Shown: piece by piece, positions 26,120-36,310 of the stretch
Layout: each line of letters opens with the position of its first letter
Position numbering within the stretch: the stretch's first letter is position 1
Source of the DNA: Gigantopelta aegis
Lineage: Eukaryota; Mollusca; Gastropoda; Neomphalida; Peltospiridae
NCBI RefSeq assembly: GCF_016097555.1
Contig: NC_054701.1
Span: 4,575,808-4,639,807 of the forward strand
Length of the DNA stretch: 64,000 nt
Direction: 5' to 3'
Position numbers and translations under genes: made by a program
The notes under the pieces: model-generated
The model's input: the letters and a program-made list of their open reading frames with translations, nothing else
Databases searched by the model: none
Told to the model about the DNA's origin: nothing

Positions 26120-26445
26120 AATAAATGAGTAAATTGCCATGCAAGTCCAACTTGATTTGTAACACTACATCATAAAGCTATACACAAAATTATTCCTCAA
26201 TATACTGATGCAATACCAGAAAAAAAAATCAGAAAAACTAAATTATATATCCTAAGTGAAAAATGGATACATGGCCACAAAAGTCAAACTTAATCTGTAA
26301 AAATAATAAACCTAATAAAGCTATACACAAAATTTCAACTCAACAAGGCATTGTGAAAAAGAACATCGGGGAAAACTGTGTGTGGAACTGGACGACGGAG
26401 ATAAAACCACTAGTCCCCTCCAGTTGGACCGGTAGGGGTCTAATA
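26120..26445 (+). repeat. Dispersed repeat of unknown class
   Basis: Contains tcataaagctatacacaaaa and, further on, ggacgacggagataaaacca and ctagtcccctccag. Pieces recur at 23150-23240 (tcataaagctatatacaaaa, agggccataactctg) and at 54842-54860 (ggacgacggagataaa). Boundaries are not resolved. Confidence 0.5.
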
Positions 26446-26559
26446 AGTATAAAAGTAGACTACACTCATAAACCTGTATGTGACATCTCGTAGTATAAGA
26501 GCCATTTTTCACTAACACACACAAATAGTTGTAGCCACTCCCAACAATGCTGCACTTAC

Positions 26560-26596
26560 TCTGGTTGTGATTCGTGTGATTCTTCGACTTGGCCAT
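26560..26596 (-). CDS. Ribosomal protein eL29, coding exon 1
   Basis: Encodes MAKSKNHTNHNQ plus the first base of a split Asn codon. MAKSKNHTNHNQN is the universal animal eL29 start. The donor on the minus strand is gtaagt. The exon continues upstream as 31 nt of leader (26597-26627) to an acceptor, tttatttcag, so at least one noncoding 5' exon must exist upstream, on the higher-coordinate side. Confidence 0.96.
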
Positions 26597-26627
26597 GGCT
26601 TGAAATATTTACTGGGCTACGTCTTTT

Positions 26628-28259
26628 CTGAAATAAAGAATATCAACCATAATACAGATTCGGATTATTATTAATTACACGTGGTTCGATATGAACAGTG
26701 GCTCATGATGTCACATATTTTCAAAACTAGTTGACTATATTATTACCTGCAGGATTTGAATGTAACAACAGCACCAACGGCAATTGCCCTGGGTAGAGAG
26801 AATAGCGTATGGCACTTTTGTTGCTAAAGCTCCTTAACAATGGTAAAATTTATACACCTGGTGCAGGGTTGAAAATTCAACATGAAAACCATGGTCACCA
26901 GCTGGGCCAGTTGAAAAAAAATCTTACTGGCCCTTCACAAATTTGTCCCTAAATCCAAATTTTGTGATAAATCCTTATACAGTGCTGTCCAGTGTATTGG
27001 CACACCTAAGCATTCAAAGACTATTTTCTATGTGAACACTGTGAAATACTTAATAAAATGTCTCTCTTACCAATGAAGCAGTACATAATCTGAGATACAC
27101 TACAAATTGTTTGGTCTGTAATAAATAAACATTTCAAAATTGTTCATAAATGTAGACACTCCCTTGTATCCAAAACGATTTGCATGTCCGGTGATTCGGC
27201 GCAGCAGATGTGGATCGTTGACCCCGCTATTTATAACCTGCACATGACCTCACTTTGTAGCCCGTAAATGCTACACTATAGTCGCAGGATTATTTTAATA
27301 CTTTTTTGTTTTCTTGTTAAAAAATATTACTATTAAAATGAACGATCACACATGACCCATCTCGTGATCAGATTCGGAATCTTTTTCTTGAGTGGCACAG
27401 TACTGCAGATGCATACATGTTCATTGTCATGCATGGCTAAGATGCCTACATGGATTTTTTCTCGGGCAGATTGTGGCACACATGGATCTTATTTCGCCTT
27501 TTTTTTTTTGGTAACAATGTGACAGTTGTGAACTGGAATGACTGTCAATCAAGGTGTAAAACTTTTGTTTTGTTTGCATTTGTCTGTGTTTTCCTTTAGT
27601 TTAAATAAAAATAACAGAAAAAAATAATTATACTGTTTACTATAATTTAAAAAATGTGGGAAAGGTGTTTTTAGACTGGTTTTTACATTCTTATTATCAA
27701 TAAGGCTGACCTACTTCGCGTTTATATACACGAAAGCAAGTGAATAATTTATTTTGAAATTATGACATAACTGTTGATAATTCTAAAAAAAATATTAATT
27801 GTACCCTTAACAATAAATATGTTGATACCTGATTAAACATTAAAAATGGAATTGAACTTTAATTCGTTAAAAACACTAACAACATCCTAAGCATACTTGA
27901 GCAAAATACCAAGTGCGCCGATACCCTGGACACGGTTGTAAAGTTAACAACGAAACAGTGATATTATCCCCTAAATAATAACAATAAATTCTTTATTTTA
28001 AGAGGGTAAACTCAGTTAGCATCATTTTGCTAATCTCTCCTGTGGCCCTCTCACAATAACAATTTAACTTAAGTAACCAAATTCTAAGCGCACCATCTCT
28101 TTTTCACACGCACACACACAGGTGGGCTAGGAAAATGTGTTCTTCATATCCTCACCACATCCAGGACCCACAGAGTATTTAAAACTGTGGAGGAAGGGGG
28201 GAGGGGGGGGGTAGTGAGTAAAATGGCCCGGCTGATTAAAATTTGGAGGTCCAAAGGGC
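26628..28259. other. Stretch upstream of the eL29 start exon
   Basis: Probably the first intron of eL29 if the candidate exon at 31392 is right. AT-rich, with a G-rich run at about 28194-28211. No other gene was seen. Confidence 0.4.
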
Positions 28260-28354
28260 CTGGGCCCTGTTCCACGAAGCGATCTTAGCCCTAAGATTAC
28301 CTTAAGCTACCATATACAATTAGGTCCAAGATTGCTTCGTGGAAAGGGGCCCTG
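28260..28354. mobile_element. Palindromic MITE fragment
   Basis: gggccctgttccacgaagcg at the left pairs with cgtggaaaggggccctg at the right. The same family supplies the ends at 34944 and 36825-36855. Confidence 0.65.
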
Positions 28355-29527
28355 AACATGTTACTGTTAGGTGAGGTGTGGGGCATACTCGGTCAGGTCA
28401 GGTCATAGGGCTTTACTAGCCCGAGTACTCTGACTGTAAGAGAGCTAGACGGACATTTGGACATAAACACGCTCTCATTAATACCTATGTCTACCTACAT
28501 CTAATACCTATGTCTTTTTTTGGCAATTCCTGACTACCAAACGGTAGGCAACGAGTCCCGCTCTAATACCACAACAATCCTATGTTTGACGTCAAATACC
28601 TTTACATCAATCATTTTCGAGTTAAGTGATACAAAAAAATCCACATATTAATCACTAATACACTTACTACAGAAAGAAACCCAACAGCACCCACATTCAG
28701 CTACGCTTCGTGACACTCCGTTGCAACAATTGCAAAGCTCGGCGATCTATTTCGAGACGTAGACCATGTGATCGCGCACTTGGCGATTCCGCCTTGTGCA
28801 GCACTTACAGGGGCCGTCTCATATCAAGCGGTTATTATTTTCATAAACAAATCGTCAGTCAAAAAAGAACTTGTAAATCAGCGACAAATATCATTGTCGT
28901 ACTGTTAACTGCCAATGCGTATCGATGGGTAATCTCATTAATTGTGGCTACATTCTACGCTGAAAAAAGTTCTAAACCTTTTTTTAAAACTCCCACACAC
29001 CCTCTCGTTCTGAGTACAGTTTGTGGCCCTGATCAGATATCGTGGTAGCGTACTTGAACATCAAACTGATATAAGCAGGTTAATTCCCGACATCGGACCT
29101 GGCAGTCATTTGTGGCCATACATGCATACGGCGAAACTCATCGCCATCGGTCCCTAGGCGTCAGCTTGTCTACTATGACGGAACTCCTGTCTACAACTGA
29201 TCATTGAGTATTGTGTTACAGAATCGGTCTTTGTTCAGTTGTTGAAAACAATTGGGCTGTGTTCTATGTAGGTTAATTCATTGTCAATAATTATTAACTA
29301 CCATACATATATGTGATTTACATTTGCTTGGATAAAACGATCGTTCATATGAAATTAGTTATTAAGCAAACAGAATACTTACAACCAACCCAAAACAAAA
29401 TTTGAACTATTTTTATTACTTAATTTACTAGTATCCTACCGCCTTTTTCTTCTTTATTTTTCTTTTTGCTTTTTAATGAGATATTACACCACAGTTTCAC
29501 ATTTGAGTCATTTCCGCATATTTCTTA

Positions 29528-29800
29528 GGGAGTGGGTTTCAGCTCAGTCGTTTGAGTGTTCGCGTCGCAGGATCGAACAACCTCGATGGATCCATTCAAC
29601 CAATTGATTTCTTTGTCGTTCCAACTAATGCACCAGAACTGGTCAGTGGCCTGTGGGAAAGTACATATAAAAGATCCATTGCTAATGTAGCGGGTTTCTT
29701 CTCCAATACTCATATCAGAGTTACCAAATGTTTGACATCCAATAGCTAGTGATTAATTAATCAATGTGCTCTAGTGGTGTCGTTGAACAAAACAAATTTC
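29528..29800 (+). mobile_element. tRNA-headed SINE, plus orientation
   Basis: Head agtgggtttcagctcagtcg and gcgtcgcaggatcgaacaac, body gaaagtacatataaaagatc and tgtttgacatccaatagct, tail tctagtggtgtcgttgaac. It is inserted in the interior of the long-TIR element. Confidence 0.88.
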
Positions 29801-30062
29801 AATATTTTTTAGTTTGATCTGAATAGCAAAACAACTATAAGATAAGTTTTAAAGATCGAATGAGCTATGCACCGATTCAATTTTGATTTTGCAGTAACAA
29901 GCATTGCCATCCTTCCCCTTAACGCCTCAGAATACATCTTATGATACCCCATCCCCTCAAGAGCGTTACGTAATTGTTGAGAAAAAAAACCCCACACACA
30001 CACACTCTACTACTGTACTAATGACTAATTCATAAAACATAAAATAATCAAATTAAATTACT

Positions 30063-30236
30063 ACTTATTTTATCTTTCATAAGAGGAGGCAGTACGTAGC
30101 ACATACTTTTGCCGTATCCTGTCGATAACACCCAAATGTATCCTTCAAATTCAAAATGGAATCAATAATGTGTAATTGTTTTAATGACGTAATGAAATCC
30201 AAATTCATCCAAAACGGCATTAGCCAACTCTTCCAT
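30063..30236 (-). pseudogene. RecQ-like DNA helicase, N-terminal remnant
   Basis: On the minus strand an ATG at 30234-30236 opens MEELANAVLDEFGFHYVIK. A neighbouring frame gives KQLHIIDSILNLKDTF, and the original frame resumes with VLSTGYGKSMCYVLPPLMKD. These correspond to the RecQ-family motif 0 region (FGF---...-Q-..I-SIL--KD) and motif I, the Walker A (TGYGKSMCY), which binds ATP in superfamily 2 helicases. At least two frame changes and one in-frame stop separate the pieces, and the rest of the helicase is missing. The start codon lies 13 bp inside the right arm of the long-TIR element, so the arm would have acted as its promoter and leader. Family assignment rests on these motifs only. 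Confidence 0.6.
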
Positions 30237-30657
30237 GTTGTAACTTCACTTGATATGAGACGGCCCCTGTAACTGCTGCACAAGGCGGAATTGCCCAGTG
30301 CGCGATCACGTGGTCTACGTCTCGAAATAGATCGCCGAGCTTTGCAATTGTTGCGACGAGTGTCACGAAGCGTAGCTGAATGTGGGTGCTGTCGGGTTTC
30401 TTTCTGTAGTAAGTGTATTAGTGATTAATATGTGGATTTTTTTGTATCACTTAACTCGAAAATGATTGATGTAAAGGTATTTGACGTCAAACATAGGATT
30501 GTTGTGGTATTAGAGCGGGACTCGTTGCCTACCGTTTGGTAGTCAGGAATTGCCAAAAAAAGACATAGGTTGGTCTCTGACTGTAATGAGAGCGTGTTTA
30601 TGTCCAAATGTCCGTCTAGCTCTCTTACAGTCAGAGTACTCGGGCTAAGGGCTTTAC

Positions 30658-31391
30658 ATGCACATTCAGAGCAAGCTGTTGTGCCGCACGCCTGTCCTGG
30701 GCACACGAGCCGGCCTCGGCAGGCTCCTCCGTCCAGGATAGGAAAGGTGGGACCGCCTGCACAGGCAGGTGCAAGGGAGCACCAGCAGCCCGACCATGGT
30801 CAGTAGCAGGCGGGGCATACTCACCACAATATTTTATTTTATGTACTGTTGGGTATTCAAATACAACATTTCCAGCCTTTTGATAATCTACTCTTACTTT
30901 TTCAGGCTCTTTGGACCTCTACATTTTCATCAGCCAGGCAATCGCACCGATAGTGCTGCCCCCCCCCCCCCCCCCTCCTCGCCCTCCCCCTCCACTCTCA
31001 AATACTCTGCGAGCCGTGAAAGCGGTGGGGTGCGTTTCACCGGTTAGGCGATTGTTTCTTTTTGGCAGCTCTACATTTTAAAATGGTTAAGAGCAGGGCA
31101 CATCAGCTATAAAATGAACCCATTCCAAATATTCTTCTATTACACTGACTACTGCAGCACATTTTCTTTAAAACTGTCTCCATTGATGGTGTTCGTAGAA
31201 ATAAAATGTTAAAATGTGTTGAACAATAATGCAAATATTTGATCAATTATCAACTGTATGAACGTAAAAATAATCCATTCAATAAAATAGCCCTTTCTTG
31301 TATGATGTAGTTTATTTTAATAATAATCTAACACCACAACTATGTGGATGCAAAGCGATATCATTTAACCCCGAAAAATATAAACACTAAC
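30658..31391. other. Gene-poor stretch with a GC-rich patch
   Basis: 30662-30830 is clearly GC-richer than its surroundings. On the minus strand it opens with MPRLLLTMVGLLVLPCTCLC, which resembles a signal peptide, but the frame closes after about 50 codons. A poly-C run follows at 30959-30974. I cannot assign a gene. Confidence 0.35.
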
Positions 31392-31414
31392 TGGTGAGAC
31401 AGCCAAGGAAAAGG
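31392..31414 (-). promoter_or_regulatory. Candidate TOP start and noncoding exon 1 of eL29
   Basis: The minus strand reads tttccggccttttccttggc. It combines an ETS-like ttccgg with a terminal-oligopyrimidine start (CCTTTTCC), the usual promoter style of ribosomal protein genes. A gttagt donor follows 22 bases later. It would splice to the leader acceptor at 26627. Inferred only from motif style. Confidence 0.35.
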
Positions 31415-32300
31415 CCGGAAACGCGGAACCTCGTTGATGACGATCGCTTGCAACTAAAAATAGAACACGTAGACAGAGGAAAACCCTCTACCCAGTTCGT
31501 CAAACTTCGGCTAATTACGGACATTTAGATCATGTCTATTTCTTTCTCTTATATAGTGCTGTCGGAAATAGAATAAAAAATAATTTTCGTCGATTATTTC
31601 TTACATATTAAACAGAAAAGTAAATATTTTGTAAATATCTATTTAATTATAGTCTACCTAATTCAGCTCTCAAGATGGTGTTTACTCTTGAAAATAAAAG
31701 AAATATGTCAGTAAACAGGTGATTTGTGCACTTTATTGGAACACACTATAACCCATCGCACATCGTACGAACGCTCTACGACTAAGTTACACCCCGCTCC
31801 GCAAGAGTCTAATAACACTTATAGTAATTGCCGTCAATGTCGATCATGAATATCCACTATTACTACCAATATCACATATTATTATGGACACAACTAATTA
31901 CTATCACTACAATATCGGATGGCTCTCTTAAACATAAATACAATCCATAATTCTAGGACGAAAATGACGTTATTAATATTTCCATCAAAATAGTAATTGA
32001 TTTATATTTATAGTTCACAGGTCTGTAATTTACTATACAACAGAAGAAAAAAATATATATGACTGCATAGCATATCGATCCCTCCAAACACTGATTGGTA
32101 TGCAATAATGCATTTCCCAGCATGTTAGGAATTGCGTTCCTAATAACAAAGCGTTGCGAATGAGCGATGAATGGTCAGGCCTTCTCGGCAGCGGCATGTT
32201 ATTACCATTCGACTACTAACCATTCAAGACCAACCCGCGTCGGCCAGTCCAAAACCGGTCAATAACGGAAGAAGTAGAAACGCAGTTCTCAAGAAAATCT
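31415..32300. other. Intergenic stretch between eL29 and the Ly6 gene
   Basis: The two genes appear to be head to head. The sequence becomes richer in CpG after about 32100, compatible with a promoter for the plus-strand gene. Nothing else was recognised. Confidence 0.4.
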
Positions 32301-32310
32301 AAAATGGCGG
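32301..32310 (+). promoter_or_regulatory. YY1-type motif near the Ly6 gene start
   Basis: aaaatggcgg is the YY1 consensus, which in animals often lies just downstream of a TATA-less transcription start. It lies 158 bp upstream of the Ly6 start codon. Confidence 0.45.
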
Positions 32311-32467
32311 ACCTACAGCAATCAATATGGAGTCAATCGCGCGGTTTTACTGGCGATCCGGTTTTAACAGACTGACAAAACAACGCCTTCTTACAAAGAG
32401 AGTTTAGTCCTTGTTTACCACAGAAGTGGCAGGCTGATTTTAAAGAAGAGCGGACACATGATCGCAA

Positions 32468-32528
32468 ATGAACAGGATTTACCACTTGCTTTTCGTTTTG
32501 TTTATCTGCGAGATAACTGAGGCAAGAG
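32468..32528 (+). CDS. Ly6-domain GPI-anchored protein, exon 1 (signal peptide)
   Basis: Exon of 20 codons plus one base encoding MNRIYHLLFVLFICEITEAR, a textbook secretion signal with a basic N-region, a hydrophobic core and a polar end. The donor is gtcagc. The leftover g joins the tg at the start of exon 2 to form a Val codon. No cysteine of the mature domain lies here, as expected for the family. Codon 1 is the first ATG in its frame; a nearby upstream ATG in another frame ends quickly. Confidence 0.8.
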
Positions 32529-32937
32529 GTCAGCATCTAATGTAAATTGTAAACTTGTTTGGTTGCCAGTTTAAATGTGGCAGATGTTTTTCATACTCCT
32601 AGAAACTCACTAGGTATTATAGATATCGTATCACAAGTTAACAGATCAAATGTTACTAGTAGATAAAATCATCTCTGAGATATTTCTCTCTTTTGTAATA
32701 CTAGTAATAAGTGAATTTTTTTTATCTCGACTCGGTAAAGCATATACAGTTTGTATGGTATTAACATTTGGATTGTTGTAGCGTAAAGTTCATATTGTAT
32801 AATGTAGATATTTAATTTATCTTACATTATTACAGCGGATTAGTACAGTGTATGATGCATTTGCTATTAAGCAAACAATATTACATAATAACTCAGTGGA
32901 TTTTTGTGATATATATACATACGTATACATACGTACG

Positions 32938-32968
<31 letters not shown>

Positions 32969-33873
32969 GGCAGTAGCTCCTTGCTGATGATGAACTGAAA
33001 CATGTAACGGAAAATTATTTCTTTAAATATTTTTTAAATACATCTGATGATGAACTGAAACACTATATTTTTTTAATACTGTACACTTGTTTTGTTTTAT
33101 ATAATATAAAGTATTAACACGGGTCTTACATTTTGCTAGCTGTATATATACATTATAGAGCTGTATAAATTAATAAACGAATTCTTGAAACATAACACAA
33201 CGCATTGTGTTGCTTCTACTATATAATAGCGACTATATGTATTATTTATTAGGTATTTGAACACTGAGGTTCTTGTGTTAAACTATAACACTGACTTATC
33301 CAGGATTTTGCATTGAGGCCACCCACATTGGGGGAGGGTTGTCACTCACATTGTTTATGAGTCGTCATGTGAGGCGACACACAAACAAAAGGTGGTGTGG
33401 GGGGCTGGCTACAGCAATAAATGTGATAAATAAGCGTATTAAATTTTATGCAGTTATGTCACGGTTGTGTCACATGTCGTGCCAAATGGATAATCGGGTC
33501 TAATTCTCCATTTAACATTTTGTATTTTTATATATTGCGTAAACAAAAAGCGAATGTTTATGATGAAGCGTAGTCCGTATTGACGAATTCCCGTGATCAA
33601 GTGTATCACACAAACATTTATAAAAAAATATAGAAATCATGACACGATAAGGGTCTGATATTACATCAATGACAATCATCCACACTCGCCACTAGCTCGA
33701 ATGTCCTCTAGCCCTCCCCTTTGTTTATATACAGTCAATGGGGGGAGTTATAGGACACTCAAGCTACCCTGTTACCTAATAGCCGAAACTAGCGTTGTTG
33801 TTGTTGTTGTTGTTATTGTTGTTGTTGAACATATTACTGTTGGTGTTGGACTAAAGCTTGTTATTTGTTTCAG
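32529..33873 (+). other. Ly6 gene, intron 1
   Basis: 1.3 kb intron, gtcagc to tttgtttcag. It contains an ATAC-type microsatellite at about 32925-32966, two ctgatgatgaactgaaac motifs (about 32983 and 33044) and a GTT repeat at about 33796-33829. Confidence 0.7.
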
Positions 33874-34047
33874 TGAAGCAGCCACTGGGATGTTTTACGT
33901 GCACGTCTCTGAACGGCAGCAACCCCAGCTGCGAGGATCCCTTTAGTCCCGCGGCAGGGACGTACGACCCCGACTGTCAGCAGGGCGTCGAAAATCGTGT
34001 GGGAGTGTTCCCCGCAAAATACTGCACCAAGATAAAGGGCAAATATA
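33874..34047 (+). CDS. Ly6-domain GPI-anchored protein, exon 2
   Basis: Encodes KQPLGCFTCTSLNGSNPSCE then DPFSPAAGTYDPDCQQGVEN and RVGVFPAKYCTKIKGKY. The CF-C-S------C-DPF pattern at the start of the mature protein is that of the Ly6/uPAR-type (three-finger fold) proteins of the insect quiver and boudin class. Five of the ten predicted cysteines lie here (residues 27, 30, 40, 55, 71). NGS at residue 34 is a possible glycosylation site. The acceptor is tttgtttcag and the donor is gttagt. It enters in phase 1 and leaves in phase 1. Confidence 0.88.
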
Positions 34048-34084
34048 GTTAGTAGTTCCATGATACATTTCTGTTAGCGATAGC

Positions 34085-34280
34085 ACATACCACGGCCTGT
34101 GATACACCAGTCGTGGTGCAATAGTCCGTTTGTACATACCACGGCCTGTGATACACCAGTCGTGGTGCAATAGTCCGTTTACACATACCACGGCCTGTGA
34201 TACACCAGTTGCGGTGCAATAGTCCGTTTGCACATACCACGGCCTGTGATACACCAGTCGTGGTGCAATAGTCCGTTTGC
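34085..34280. repeat. 49-bp tandem repeat made from a SINE piece, 4 copies
   Basis: The unit is acataccacggcctgtgata, caccagtcgtggtgcaatag, tccgtttgt. The first 40 bases are the middle of the SINE body, so a SINE fragment was amplified in tandem. Confidence 0.9.
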
Positions 34281-34758
34281 GTCAAAAGGGAACTGATGGA
34301 CTGGCATGTAACTCTCTATTGAATAATGTTAAAATTCATATAAAATCGTATTATGAAGTATTCAATCAATATTTTTTACATTTTCTTTTACAAAACATTT
34401 TACGTAAATAACAAATTACCATCAAATTGTGTAAATTAAATTTATCTCATTTCAGTACAAGGGTGAAGGTAAAATGCTAAATCAGCAAAAGGTAGGCAGT
34501 TCACCTGAATTGTTACTGGTAATCAGTGATACTGTAAACACTAAGAACTTTACGTGCAGGTGCTTTATCTTGGCTGTTGTATCAGGTCCTATTTTCCAGT
34601 CTACCAAAGAGATTTAACCTAGAGACTTTGATGGCAAATTGTCAAGAAACCTTTTTTTATTTATACTGAGATTTGTTTTGGGAAATATTTTTATGTTTTG
34701 CGAGATTGTATGTGTTTAAAACTTAATATTATTACCCATATGGTTAGAAATATCTTTG

Positions 34759-34936
34759 TACATATCAAAGTGATACATCCCACTAAAACCATGACTCATG
34801 AGAACGCCAAGTGGGACGTAACACTTCGTGACGTCGTCGATTGGCGTTCTACATATCAAAGTGATACATCCCACTAAAACCACGAGAACGCCAAGTGGGA
34901 CGTAACACTTCGTGACGTCATCGATTGGCGTTCTAC
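34759..34936. repeat. Two-copy repeat with a hairpin
   Basis: Two adjacent copies of a block starting acatatcaaagtgatacatc. Each contains agaacgccaa and, 30-odd bases on, ttggcgttct, an inverted pair, with a tgacgt motif in the loop side. Confidence 0.75.
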
Positions 34937-34982
34937 AACCTTACAGGGCCCCGGTCCACGAACGAATTGTAGCTAAGGTTAA

Positions 34983-35762
34983 AGCCGCACACCCTAGTTC
35001 CATCCAGCGAAAATAAATTATAATTTGGTTAATCTATACACCTGTAACACACTTAGATCACGTTTTTATCAAATGGAGTGAAAAAGCAGGTTTTATATCG
35101 ATAAATACCATGGGAATCCCCATGTCCCAATTGCTTGAAATAATTTTGAAAGTTAGTATTCTGATGTCACCGGTAGAAGCACAACAATGCCTACGTCACG
35201 ACAAATTTCACAGACTTGGGGTGCGTTCGTTTCACCTCTCCTGGACATGTTCCAACTGTTCTGTCCTGGTTGTATCCCCTCTCCAGATATCGTAAGACTT
35301 AGCAAAATTATTGGTTTTAAGGGTTTGTAACGTTTTGTATTGAGACACTTACTTGTCTGAACTTTATTGTTACTGAAAATGTTCACGAACTGTGAAGAAA
35401 AATCTCACAAATGAACAACAACAAATCGGATGTTGATTGCGCGAACCGTGCACGAGAAAACAAACCGAACCAAAATGATAACGGTCACGTGATATACCAA
35501 CGTCTGTGACATTAAAAATAGATTGGACCTCGCTTGCTTAACGGTTTTTTCTCGACAACACGTTTTGTGAAAAAATGCAAAAAATGCATTTCGTGGTTTT
35601 ACAAACATCAGGATTACCAAAAAGCACTTCAGGTGAATGGAAATGTGTATTCTAAATAATAAAATGTAAGTAAAGTGCAATTTTATTTGTGAAAAATGGG
35701 GTTTAATAGCGAAAAACAACGCCGTAATGGTTAACAAATAAACGTAACTAGGGTTTGTCCCT
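34983..35762. mobile_element. piggyBac-like non-autonomous element, 780 bp, TTAA target
   Basis: Starts agccgcacaccctagttcca and ends ctagggtttgtccct, inverted ends flanked by TTAA on both sides (34979-34982 and 35763-35766). The empty site is preserved in the neighbouring 81-bp repeat units, which read ctaaggttaactgtag, so the insertion and TTAA duplication can be read directly. No transposase inside. It shares its left 300 bp with the element at 40106. Confidence 0.9.
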
Positions 35763-35766
35763 TTAA

Positions 35767-36310
35767 CTGTAGTGATTTAAGGTGGGTTTTACAACTGGCA
35801 CCGTACACTTTACAGCCGTTCCACGAACGAATCGTAGCTAAGGTTAACTGTAGTGATTTAAGGTGAGTTTTACAACTGGCACCGTAAACTTTACAGCCGT
35901 TCCACGAACGAATCGTAGCTAAGGTTAACTGTAGTGATTTAAGGTGAGTTTTACAACTGGCACCGTAAACTTTACAGCCGTTCCACGAACGAATCGTAGC
36001 TAAGGTTAACTGTAGTGATTTAAGGTGAGTTTTACAACTGGCACCGTAAACTTTACAGCCGTTCCACGAACGAATCGTAGCTAAGGTTAACTGTAGTGAT
36101 TTAAGGTGAGTTTTACAACTGGCACCGTAAACTTTACAGCCGTTCCACGAACGAATCGTAGCTAAGGTTAACTGTAGTGATTTAAGGTGAGTTTTACAAC
36201 TGGCACCGTAAACTTTACAGCCGTTCCACGAACGAATCGTAGCTAAAGTTAACTGTAGTTATTTAAGGTGAGTTTTACAACTGGCACCGTAAACTTTACA
36301 GCCGTTCCAC
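35767..36310. repeat. 81-bp minisatellite, about 7 copies
   Basis: The unit runs ccgttccacgaacgaatcgt, agctaaggttaactgtagtg, atttaaggtgagttttacaa, ctggcaccgtaaactttaca, g. One further unit is split by the TTAA element and begins at the MITE left end (34950), so the array was once contiguous with that end. Confidence 0.93.

Larger units (their letters stand above)
22563..26559 (-). other. eL29 intron between coding exons 1 and 2
   Basis: 4.0 kb intron. It contains a SINE (22818-23140), a palindromic DNA element (23398-23542), a TIR element with an 87-bp minisatellite (23759-25226), a small TIR element (25455-25643) and a shared repeat near 26120-26445. Confidence 0.7.
28417..30647. mobile_element. 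Long-TIR DNA transposon, 2231 bp, with 10-bp target duplication
   Basis: Left end tagcccgagtactctgactg is repeated in inverse at the right end and the first 36 bases match perfectly. The arms run to about 28828 and from about 30249, roughly 400 bp each, with small differences. The flanks are the perfect 10-bp direct repeat agggctttac at 28407-28416 and 30648-30657. Long arms with a 9-11 bp duplication resemble Mutator-like elements, but no transposase was recognised. The interior holds a SINE and a RecQ-like helicase remnant. Confidence 0.9.

Noticed and set aside
21195-26559. Intron-encoded snoRNAs in eL29
   Set aside because: No pair of C and D boxes with a closing stem and no H/ACA pattern could be made out by eye; a covariance search would be needed.
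28710-29048. 112-codon plus-strand frame including the left arm of the long-TIR element
   Set aside because: The arm part is mirrored in the right arm, where the helicase start lies further in; the remainder shows no motif.
33858-34285. Frames other than the Ly6 exon in this stretch
   Set aside because: They read the Ly6 exon out of frame or translate a 49-bp tandem repeat made from SINE sequence.
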